DNA of 33,646 nt. Origin: Oscillospiraceae bacterium. GTDB lineage: Bacteria; Bacillota; Clostridia; Oscillospirales; CAG-272. Position numbers and translations under genes: made by a program. The stretch is taken from NCBI GenBank assembly GCA_015065045.1, contig SVRB01000003.1, positions 1 through 33,646 of the forward strand. Direction: 5' to 3'. Below, piece by piece: positions 26,013-33,646 of this stretch; the first letter of the stretch is position 1, and the number at the start of each line of letters is the position of its first letter. Under the pieces are notes generated by a model. It saw nothing but the letters and a program-made list of their open reading frames with translations, was not told where the DNA came from and ran no database searches.

Positions 26013-26087
26013 AATTTTAATATCCCCTTCTTTTTATCTGCAAACGATTAAAAATCTTCAAAAAATTACACACTTACATATAAAATT

Positions 26088-26116
26088 ATTTTATCAAATT
26101 CTAACCGTTTTGTCAA
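26088..26116 (-). promoter_or_regulatory. Sigma-A-type promoter of recA
   Basis: TTGACA (26111-26116) -17 nt- TAAAAT (26088-26093). Confidence 0.75.
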
Positions 26117-26267
26117 TCTTAACATTATATCTATTATACTTTATTTACAAAATATTATATACTTTTTGCAAATACTGTGATATAATAACATAAACAAAAA
26201 AATGTTTCTCCCCACGTTTAACTTTTTTAATAAATATAACTAATTCAAACCAAAGAGGATATAACAA

Positions 26268-27266
26268 ATGGCAGAAAAAAATTGTCGTCTCGGTACTGTC
26301 GGCGGTCAAGCCGTTATCGAAGGCGTTATGATGAAAAATAAAGACAAATTTGCCCTTGCCGTACGTATGCCCGAAGGTAACATAAGAGTTACCGAGGACA
26401 GCTGTAAAAGCATTAAGGACAAATACAAAATATTTAATCTTCCCATAATCAGAGGAATTGTAAATCTTGTTGAATCGATGATCTTGTCGATGAAAACACT
26501 TACTATTTCCGCTGATGCTTTTGGAATAGAGGAAGAAGAAACCAAGTTTGAGATATGGCTTAAAGAAAAATTCGGAAAAAGCCTTATCGACGTTATAATG
26601 GTGATAGCAATGATTCTCGGAGTTGCTCTCGGAGTCGGACTTTTCTTCTTTCTTCCGTTATGGCTTTCATCGTTCGTATCAAAGGGTACAAGCGGAGAAT
26701 CAAAATGGTACGCAACCCTCATTGAAGGTGGAATTAAGATTGGTATTTTCATTTTGTACATCTGGCTCGTTTCATTTATGAAGGATATTAAGCGTGTATT
26801 TGAATATCACGGTGCTGAACATAAAACGATCTTCTGTTATGAAGCAGGAGAAGAGCTTACTCCCGAAAACGTAAAGAAATTCAAAAGATTTCATCCCAGA
26901 TGCGGCACAAGCTTTATTTTCGTAATACTTTTGCTCAGCATACTCGTTTCGTCCATTGTGTATTCACTTCCCTTTATCAAGTCAAGCATTTATCTTAAGT
27001 TTGCATCAAAGCTTTTAACCCTTCCGCTTACTGTCGGTATCGGATATGAATTTATAAGATTTGCAGGAAAGCACGACAACGTAATTACAAGACTTTTGTC
27101 AGCTCCGGGTCTTTGGATGCAAAAGCTTACCACAAAAGAACCTGATGAAACACAGATCGAAGTAGCTATAGCATCACTCAAATGCGCTCTTCCCGAAGAA
27201 TTTCCCGAAGCCAGAGAAATATATAACCCCGAAGAATACAAAAAGGCAGAAGTAACAAAAGAATGA
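26268..27266 (+). CDS. DUF1385 (YqhQ-like) membrane protein
   Basis: VGGQAVIEGVMMKNKDKFALAVRMPEG and EYHGAEHKTIFCYEAGEELT...FKRFHPRCGTSFIF. Confidence 0.95.
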   Translation: MAEKNCRLGTVGGQAVIEGVMMKNKDKFALAVRMPEGNIRVTEDSCKSIKDKYKIFNLPIIRGIVNLVESMILSMKTLTISADAFGIEEEETKFEIWLKEKFGKSLIDVIMVIAMILGVALGVGLFFFLPLWLSSFVSKGTSGESKWYATLIEGGIKIGIFILYIWLVSFMKDIKRVFEYHGAEHKTIFCYEAGEELTPENVKKFKRFHPRCGTSFIFVILLLSILVSSIVYSLPFIKSSIYLKFASKLLTLPLTVGIGYEFIRFAGKHDNVITRLLSAPGLWMQKLTTKEPDETQIEVAIASLKCALPEEFPEAREIYNPEEYKKAEVTKE

Positions 27267-27970
27267 ACGATATCGATATTATAAAATCGTATTATTCTGG
27301 TGATGAACTAAAAATTGCGCTCGAAAAATACGAAAGCGGAATTCCTGCTGCTTATATCATAGGTGAATGGGAATTTTTCGGAGACAGATATTACGTAAAC
27401 GAAGACTGTCTTATTCCGCGATGCGATACAGAAAGAGTTGTCGAAAAGGTTCTTTCTTGCATAAACGGAAGTAAAACCATTGCCGATATATGTACGGGCT
27501 CAGGCTGTATTGCAATTTCTGTTTTAAAAAGAAAAACAGAAGCTGTCGGACTTGCCATTGATATTTCAAGTAATGCTATAGAAGCTGCAAAAAAGAACGC
27601 TGAGATCAATAATGTTTCTGACAGACTTGAATTTATCTGCGCTGATATATTCAGTGATCCTTTAGGCGATAAAAAATTTGATATAATAATTTCAAACCCA
27701 CCGTATATACGCACAGACGTTCTCGACTCTCTTGATGAATACGTAAAAAAAGAACCCGTAATAGCTCTTGACGGCGGAGATGACGGTATGATGTTTTACA
27801 ATTATATCGTTACTAACTGCAAAAAGAACCTGAAACAAAACGGCATATTTATTTTTGAAATAGGCTATGATCAGGAAGATAGCATAAAACTATTGGCAAA
27901 GCAAAACGGCTTTGACTGTGAAATTACAAAAGACTACTCGGGCAACCCCCGTGTTGCTTTATTAAAATAA
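27263..27970 (+). CDS. prmC: PrmC/HemK release factor glutamine methyltransferase, short N-terminus
   Basis: PAAYIIGEWEFFGDRYYVNEDCLIPRCDTE, ADICTGSGCIAIS, IISNPPYI. Confidence 0.93.
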   Translation: MNDIDIIKSYYSGDELKIALEKYESGIPAAYIIGEWEFFGDRYYVNEDCLIPRCDTERVVEKVLSCINGSKTIADICTGSGCIAISVLKRKTEAVGLAIDISSNAIEAAKKNAEINNVSDRLEFICADIFSDPLGDKKFDIIISNPPYIRTDVLDSLDEYVKKEPVIALDGGDDGMMFYNYIVTNCKKNLKQNGIFIFEIGYDQEDSIKLLAKQNGFDCEITKDYSGNPRVALLK

Positions 27971-27990
27971 TATATTTCTTTGGAGGAAAT

Positions 27991-28992
27991 ATGAAAAGAT
28001 CAATAAAATTACTCAGTTTAATACTTGCTCTCATTATGTCAGCATCTATTCTTACAGGATGCTTCGGAAGAAGAAAAGGCGAGCCCCCTGTTTCAACATC
28101 CGATAAAAGGGTTGTTATGACACTCGGTGGATACAACGTTACTTACGATTTTTACAGATATCTTTTCCTTAACACAAAAGACTATCTTTCTGACGGCGAT
28201 AAAGACTTCTGGACAAAAGAAGGCAATGACGTTGAAATGGTAAAGAAATATATTATTGATTCGCTCAATGATACTTATGCAATGTTTACTCTTGCAGATA
28301 AATATGAAATTACTCTTCCCGACGAAGAAAAGAGTTATATTGATAATATGATCCAGCAGAGCAAGGGCACGATGACTGATGAGGAATTCAAGAAATCTCT
28401 TGCAGAAAGCTATATGACACCTGAATTATATAGATTTATTCTTGAAGTACAGCAGCTCGAAATTTTGGTATACAATCACATTATTGCAGAAGACAGCGGT
28501 ATTATTTTTGCAGATGACAAAACGGTAAAAAAAGCAGTAAGTGAAGATTTTGTAAGAGCAACTCATATACTTTTCTTAATTGAAGACGAAGAAGGAAAAA
28601 CTGAAAAGAAGGAATTAGCCGATCAGCTTCTCCAAAGACTTAAAAACGGCGAAGACTTTGAAGCTTTAAAAGAAGAATACAGTGAAGATACCGGCCTTAA
28701 GGGCAATACCGACGGATATTACTTCTTGCGTGGCGTATACGATAAAGCCTTTGAAGATGCAGCGTTTAATCTCAAAGAAGGCGAAATAAGTGAAGTTGTT
28801 ACAAGTGATCTCGGATATCACATTATAAAAAGACTTCCCATTGATGATAAATACGTTGACGACAACCTCGAGGATCTTCGTTCTCAGTATTTAACTTCAA
28901 AGTATTATGAAATAATCGAAGAAACGTATAAGGATTTTGAGGCAAGCTATAAAAAGGATTACTCTGACATTAAGCTTGATTCCTTCAACTGA
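27991..28992 (+). CDS. PpiC-type peptidylprolyl isomerase lipoprotein (PrsA/SurA-like)
   Basis: Lipobox SILTGC; RATHILFLIEDEEGKTEKKELADQLLQRLKNGEDFEALKEEYSEDTG and GEISEVVTSDLGYHIIKRL rotamase motifs. Confidence 0.92.
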   Translation: MKRSIKLLSLILALIMSASILTGCFGRRKGEPPVSTSDKRVVMTLGGYNVTYDFYRYLFLNTKDYLSDGDKDFWTKEGNDVEMVKKYIIDSLNDTYAMFTLADKYEITLPDEEKSYIDNMIQQSKGTMTDEEFKKSLAESYMTPELYRFILEVQQLEILVYNHIIAEDSGIIFADDKTVKKAVSEDFVRATHILFLIEDEEGKTEKKELADQLLQRLKNGEDFEALKEEYSEDTGLKGNTDGYYFLRGVYDKAFEDAAFNLKEGEISEVVTSDLGYHIIKRLPIDDKYVDDNLEDLRSQYLTSKYYEIIEETYKDFEASYKKDYSDIKLDSFN

Positions 28993-29915
28993 TGTGTATG
29001 AGCGAATTTATTAAGGGTACTATAATAAAAGGGCTCGGCGGTCTTTACGAAATATTGACCGAAGACGGAAACAGAATAAACTGCAAGGCAAAGGGGTCTT
29101 TCAGACACGAAAAAATAACGCCCTATGCAGGCGACAACGTTATAGTTAAGCAAACGGACAACGGCGCTGTTATAGAAGAAATAACAGACAGAAAAAACAA
29201 TCTAATCCGTCCGCCCGTCGCAAATATTGATATATTATTTGTAATCATCGCGGCGGCGAAACCCTCTCCCATATTGGCTATCACCGACAAGCTTATTTCG
29301 ATTGCCGAATTTAACAAAATCGAGCCGGTGATTATCGTAAGCAAGACCGACCTTGACGGTGCGGAGGCTGAACGAATTGCCGATATATACAGAAGATCAG
29401 GCTTTACTGTGTTTACGTCAAGCATTGACAGCGACAAGAAATCTCTCACCGAATTCGTAAAGCAATACGCAAACGGAAAGATCTCCGCATTTGCAGGAGC
29501 GTCGGGCGTTGGAAAATCAACGGTCATTAACGCTCTATTTCCCAAGCTTTCACTTGAAACGGGTGACGTTAGCCATAAGACCGAAAGGGGTAAGCATACA
29601 ACAAGACACGTTGAGCTTTTCGGACTCGACTATTTGACAGACGATGAGAATATGACCGGTTACATAGCCGATACTCCGGGATTCAGTCTTATTGATTTTA
29701 CAAGATTTGACTTTTATAAAAAGGACGACCTTGTGTACACGTTCAGAGAATTTGACGACTATCTCGGCACTTGTAAATATACAAAATGCTCACACACAAC
29801 CGAGGACGGCTGTAAGATCATCGAGGCTGTCAATAACGGAATTATCCCAAAAGAAAGACACGACAGCTATATTGAAATTTACAACACAATAAAAAATAAA
29901 CACGATTGGGATTAA
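28992..29915 (+). CDS. rsgA: Ribosome small subunit-dependent GTPase A
   Basis: GASGVGKSTVINALFP, TERGKHTTRHVELF (circularly permuted GTPase), Zn motif CKYTKCSHTTEDGCKI. Confidence 0.97.
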   Translation: MCMSEFIKGTIIKGLGGLYEILTEDGNRINCKAKGSFRHEKITPYAGDNVIVKQTDNGAVIEEITDRKNNLIRPPVANIDILFVIIAAAKPSPILAITDKLISIAEFNKIEPVIIVSKTDLDGAEAERIADIYRRSGFTVFTSSIDSDKKSLTEFVKQYANGKISAFAGASGVGKSTVINALFPKLSLETGDVSHKTERGKHTTRHVELFGLDYLTDDENMTGYIADTPGFSLIDFTRFDFYKKDDLVYTFREFDDYLGTCKYTKCSHTTEDGCKIIEAVNNGIIPKERHDSYIEIYNTIKNKHDWD

Positions 29916-29922
29916 GTAAAAT

Positions 29923-29953
29923 AAAAACGGATGCAATAAGCATCCGTTTTTTT
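29923..29953. terminator. Bidirectional terminator between convergent rsgA and flavin reductase
   Basis: AAAAACGGATG-CAATAAG-CATCCGTTTTTTT. Confidence 0.85.
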
Positions 29954-30542
29954 ATTTCTTTTTGTTATAATGCTTTTTCGGCTTTTTCTTCTTAACGGAA
30001 AAACCGAAGTTACCAATCTTCTTACCAAGCTCAAAATATTCGCCGTGAGCAAAAGCGCACAGCTTCGCTTTTTCAAGATGAAGCTTACCATCCTCGCCAA
30101 GCAAGCTTTCGTCAACGTTTATGGCAGTTATATCAGCAATAAACATATGATGCGAACCAAGCTCAACTATATCAGTTACCTTACATTCAAGATTCATAGG
30201 ACATTCTTCGATCAAAGGACATTCAACCGTCTCAGCCTTAGCTTTTGTAAGCTTGCATTTTTCAAATTTGTCAACCTTTGCACCCGTATATATCCCGCAA
30301 TAGTCCGCTTCCTTTACAAGCGAAGAGGGGGTAAGATTTATGACAAATTCTTTTGTTGACTTAATCATCTCAAAAGAGTGTCTTTGCGGTCTTACAGATA
30401 TATAAGTTTTCGGAGGATTTGAATTAAGTATTCCCGTCCATGCGATCGTGATAATATTAGAATTATCCATATCACCGCACGATACCATAACAGGCGGAAC
30501 GGGTGCTAAAAGAGTACCGCCCTTCCAAACAACCTTACTCAA
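29952..30542 (-). CDS. Flavin reductase family protein (FMN-binding split barrel)
   Basis: GTLLAPVPPVMVSCGDMDNSNIITIAWTGILNSNPPKTYISVRPQRHSFEMIKSTKEFVINLT. Confidence 0.9.
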   Translation of the reverse strand: MSKVVWKGGTLLAPVPPVMVSCGDMDNSNIITIAWTGILNSNPPKTYISVRPQRHSFEMIKSTKEFVINLTPSSLVKEADYCGIYTGAKVDKFEKCKLTKAKAETVECPLIEECPMNLECKVTDIVELGSHHMFIADITAINVDESLLGEDGKLHLEKAKLCAFAHGEYFELGKKIGNFGFSVKKKKPKKHYNKKK

Positions 30543-30548
30543 TTTATT

Positions 30549-31631
30549 TTATCCTTTCTTTTGCTGAACAGCAAGATCAACAAGCTTATCAATAAGATTT
30601 GTATACGTATATCCGCTATGTATTGCCATTTTGGGATAGAGACTTATTGAAGTGAAACCGGGAAGCGTATTTATTTCATTAAATACGATTCTCTCTTCCT
30701 CTCCGCACACGAAGAAATCAACTCTTGAAAGACCCTTGCAGTCAAGTGTCTTGAAGATCTTTTCTGCTGTATTTTTCAAATTTATCCAGGTTTCTTCTTT
30801 TACCTTCGCAGGAATCTGGTTTGTTGACGTGCCGTTATTGTACTTGTCATCGTAGTCATAGAAATCAGCATCAGAAATAATCTCACCGCAAGTGAGCGCA
30901 ACAGGATCTTCGTTGCCGATCACAGCGACCTCTACTTCTCTGCCGACTATGGCTTCTTCAATAAGAATCTTACCGTCAAACTTTTCGGCATTTTCGATTG
31001 CAGCTTTTAATTCAGTATCGTTTCTTGCCTTTGACACTCCAACAGATGAACCTGAGTTTGCAGGTTTAACGAAAACGGGATAACCAAGTTTTTCCTCAAC
31101 ATCGCTCTTAATAGCGTCAAATTCGTTTGCAACCTGACCTTTTAAAACGTAAACGCATTTTGCAAGAGGGATATCGTAGTTTTCGAGAAGCATTTTTGTA
31201 AACGCTTTATCCATACATACTGCAGATGATGCGCATCCGGGGCCAACGTATCCAACACCACTCATATCGAGCATACCCTGAAGTCTTCCGTCCTCGCAGT
31301 ACGCTCCGTGCATAACGGGAAATACAGCGTCAACAGCCACTCTTTCAGCTTTGCCGTCAGCGTCTACAGCATATACGGCATGATCGCCGAAGCTCGTGGA
31401 AAAGAGTGCTTTTTTAAGGAACGCGCTATCATTTGCCCAAGTGTTGTTTAATATATTTTCGTCAGCGCCACTATACAAGTACATCTTACCGTCTCTTGTT
31501 ATGCCCACTCTTGAAATATTGTACTTTTCTCTGTCAATGTTTGAAAGAACAGAATAAGAAGACTTTAAGGAAACCTCATATTCTGTGGAATTTCCACCAA
31601 ACATTATGCACAAATTTATTTTTTTCTCCAT
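30549..31631 (-). CDS. ddl: D-alanine--D-alanine ligase
   Basis: MFGGNSTEYEVSLKSSYSVL, FVKPANSGSSVGVSKA, omega-loop FYDYDDKYNNGTS, EINTLPGFTSISLYP. Confidence 0.96.
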   Translation of the reverse strand: MEKKINLCIMFGGNSTEYEVSLKSSYSVLSNIDREKYNISRVGITRDGKMYLYSGADENILNNTWANDSAFLKKALFSTSFGDHAVYAVDADGKAERVAVDAVFPVMHGAYCEDGRLQGMLDMSGVGYVGPGCASSAVCMDKAFTKMLLENYDIPLAKCVYVLKGQVANEFDAIKSDVEEKLGYPVFVKPANSGSSVGVSKARNDTELKAAIENAEKFDGKILIEEAIVGREVEVAVIGNEDPVALTCGEIISDADFYDYDDKYNNGTSTNQIPAKVKEETWINLKNTAEKIFKTLDCKGLSRVDFFVCGEEERIVFNEINTLPGFTSISLYPKMAIHSGYTYTNLIDKLVDLAVQQKKG

Positions 31632-31671
31632 TACAAATCATCTCCGTAAATATCGTATATAATACCATATT

Positions 31672-31700
31672 ATTCTATCATAACCCGATATGTTTGTCAA
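31672..31700 (-). promoter_or_regulatory. Sigma-A-type promoter of ddl
   Basis: TTGACA (31695-31700) -17 nt- TAGAAT (31672-31677). Confidence 0.8.
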
Positions 31701-31726
31701 TAAATCCATACCATAAGTTATAATAC

Positions 31727-31960
31727 GGGAGGAGCAAGCCCCTCCCCTACCAATATCAATATTTTCTCATAAAGCAATAAATCTTCCACATACCAGGGAG
31801 GGTTCCGAGGGAGGAAATCCCTCGGCCGTTTGAAAGGGTGGGGTCAGGGGGAGGGGAGGATCGGAACTCCCCTCCCTTGTGCCTTCTTTGGTTACTTTCT
31901 TGACACGCAAGAAAGTAACGTAAAAAAAGAAAAGATAATATTATTTTGACAAATAATACA
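31727..31960. repeat. Dispersed intergenic repeat, block 1, copy 2
   Basis: Closely similar to 3158-3392, including the GTTACTTTCTTG-ACACG-CAAGAAAGTAAC hairpin and AAAGATAATATTATTT module. Confidence 0.9.
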
Positions 31961-32010
31961 TCTTAGAAAAAAAGAAAAAAGCTGACGCTTTTTTCGAAGG
32001 AGCACAAAAA

Positions 32011-32090
32011 GTCAGGAGCTTCGCTCCCGAACCCACACCAAAGATGCTTTTTGAAAAAAGCACCTTTGGAATCCGCAAAAACTTTAATAC
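32011..32090. repeat. Dispersed intergenic repeat, block 2, copy 2 (structured)
   Basis: GTCAGGAGCTTCGCTCCCGAACCCACAC identical to 3531-3558, then a hairpin 32038-32069 of different sequence. Confidence 0.85.
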
Positions 32091-32132
32091 TTTATTATTT
32101 TTGCAAAAACTATAAATAGGCAAATTATCACA

Positions 32133-32168
32133 TAAAAATAATCCCCTTTAAATAAAGGGGACTATTTT
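32133..32168 (-). terminator. Intrinsic terminator downstream of clpC
   Basis: Minus strand GTCCCCTTT-ATTT-AAAGGGGATTATTTTTATG. Confidence 0.75.
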
Positions 32169-32171
32169 TAT

Positions 32172-33646
32172 TTAATTCTTTTCGTAGACAATAACACCAT
32201 TGTCTGCTTTTGCTGTAACCGTATCACCTGTCTTGATCTTGCCTTCAAGCATTTCCGTAGAAAAGCTATCTTCAATCAACCTCTGGATCGTGCGTCGCAA
32301 GGGACGCGCTCCAAATGACGGATCAAATCCCTCTTTTGATACAAGCTTTGTTACGCTTTCATCAAACGTAATATCGACACCGATAGCCTCTATTCTCTTG
32401 CCTATCTCTCTAAGCATAATGCCGGAAATTCTTTCAATATCCTCGCCCACAAGCTTATTGAATATAACGATCTCATCAATACGATTTATGAATTCAGGCC
32501 TGAACGTTTGCTTAAGATGCGACATAAGCAAGCTCTTGACATCAGCCTTCTCTTTTTCTGTATTTTCTGCCGATGCAAAACCAAGGCTTCTCTTTGTTTC
32601 AAGCGCAGATGCGCCTACGTTTGAAGTCATAATGATTACCGTATTTTTAAAATCAACTCGTCTTCCCTGAGAATCGGTCAATATTCCGTCCTCAAGCACC
32701 TGCAAAAGCATATTAAACACGTCGGGATGTGCTTTTTCAATCTCGTCAAACAAGACGACCGAATAAGGCTTACGTCGTATTTTTTCGGTAAGCTGTCCGC
32801 CCTCGTCGTATCCTACGTATCCGGGAGGAGAGCCTATAAGCTTTGATACGCTGTGTTTTTCCATATATTCAGACATATCAATTCTTATCATAGCGTTTTC
32901 GTCACCGAAAAGTATATCCGCCAAAGCCTTTGTAAGCTCTGTCTTACCAACACCCGTAGGACCTAAAAACAGAAAGCTTCCCATAGGTCTCTTTGGATCT
33001 TTAAGTCCCATTCTGCCTCGTCTTATGGCTCTTGAAACTGCAGAAACAGCATCGTCCTGACCGATTATTCTTGCTTTAAGAATACTTTCAAGCTTCAATA
33101 ATTTTTCGCTTTCTTCCTCAGCAAGCTTCTTAACGGGAATTCCCGTCCAAAGAGTAACTATGTCGGCAATATCCTCTTTTGTTAAGCTCAAAGTCTCTCC
33201 GCCCAATTTTTCTTTCCAAGCAGTCTTATTCTTTTCATATTCTTCGCGAAGCTCTTTTTCTTTATCACGCAAGCTTGCTGCCTTTTCGAAATCCTGCGCC
33301 TTTATTGCCTCTTCCTTTTCCGATGATATGTTCTTCAAATCTTCCTCTATCATCTTTATATCGGAAGGCATCGTATAGTTATTTATTCTCTTTTTCGACG
33401 CCGCCTCGTCAATTAAATCTATCGCCTTATCGGGAAGGTATCTATCGTTTATATAGCGTGTCGACAGCTTAACTGCTTCCTCGATACACTCATCGGGGAT
33501 TTTTACTTTGTGGTGGGATTCATACTTATCTCTAAGCCCCTTGAGTATCAATACAGCCTCTTCCTTTGTCGGCTCGCCAACCATAACCGACTGAAAACGT
33601 CTCTCAAGCGCCGAATCCTTTTCTATATGCTTTCTGTATTCCTCGA
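32172..33646 (-). CDS. clpC: ATP-dependent Clp protease ATP-binding subunit ClpC, 3' part (truncated by window edge)
   Basis: UVR-like linker QDFEKAASLRDKEKELREEYEK, Walker A GPTGVGKTELTKALA, GSPPGYVGYDEGGQLTEKIRRKPYSVVLFDEIEKAHPDVFN. Frame stays open upstream of the track's Met (EEYRKHIEKDSALERRFQSVMVGEPT). Confidence 0.95.
   Translation of the reverse strand, partial: EEYRKHIEKDSALERRFQSVMVGEPTKEEAVLILKGLRDKYESHHKVKIPDECIEEAVKLSTRYINDRYLPDKAIDLIDEAASKKRINNYTMPSDIKMIEEDLKNISSEKEEAIKAQDFEKAASLRDKEKELREEYEKNKTAWKEKLGGETLSLTKEDIADIVTLWTGIPVKKLAEEESEKLLKLESILKARIIGQDDAVSAVSRAIRRGRMGLKDPKRPMGSFLFLGPTGVGKTELTKALADILFGDENAMIRIDMSEYMEKHSVSKLIGSPPGYVGYDEGGQLTEKIRRKPYSVVLFDEIEKAHPDVFNMLLQVLEDGILTDSQGRRVDFKNTVIIMTSNVGASALETKRSLGFASAENTEKEKADVKSLLMSHLKQTFRPEFINRIDEIVIFNKLVGEDIERISGIMLREIGKRIEAIGVDITFDESVTKLVSKEGFDPSFGARPLRRTIQRLIEDSFSTEMLEGKIKTGDTVTAKADNGVIVYEKN

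Noticed and set aside
30549-31631. Vancomycin-resistance type D-Ala-D-Lac/D-Ser ligase
   Set aside because: Omega-loop FYDYDDKY is the ordinary D-Ala-D-Ala ligase signature and no van genes are nearby.

Overview
The window is mostly a housekeeping chromosomal segment from a low-GC Clostridia-like Firmicute. This taxonomic placement is inferred from gene content and codon style. I see no phage, CRISPR array, transposase, rRNA, tRNA or obvious defence locus. Recognisable blocks are: ytvI-like gene; an ECF S-component divergent from a truncated MocR/PdxR-type regulator; ylxM-ffh-rpsP-khpA; a small membrane gene-recD2-comF; metK behind a SAM-I riboswitch; a RibU-like ECF S-component behind an FMN riboswitch; proB-proA-nth; zapA-DUF4321-maf-mreBCD-PBP2-LRR lipoprotein; a YcxB-like gene; recA-recX-rimO-pgsA; DUF1385-prmC-PpiC-rsgA; ddl-flavin reductase; and the 3' part of clpC running off the right edge. 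The less ordinary signals are non-coding. (1) A modular intergenic repeat occurs twice (about 3.16-3.61 kb and 31.73-32.09 kb). Its long hairpin keeps its pairing while the stem sequence changes, and a third partial copy ends the MocR ORF. (2) A 15-bp hairpin sequesters the Shine-Dalgarno of the small gene between metK and recD2. A candidate promoter inside that hairpin would produce an mRNA lacking the blocking arm. (3) A composite palindromic/MITE-like repeat cluster lies at 21.4-21.7 kb. I did not find a convincing multi-gene undescribed system; the best leads are the structured repeat family and the metK/recD2 leader switch.
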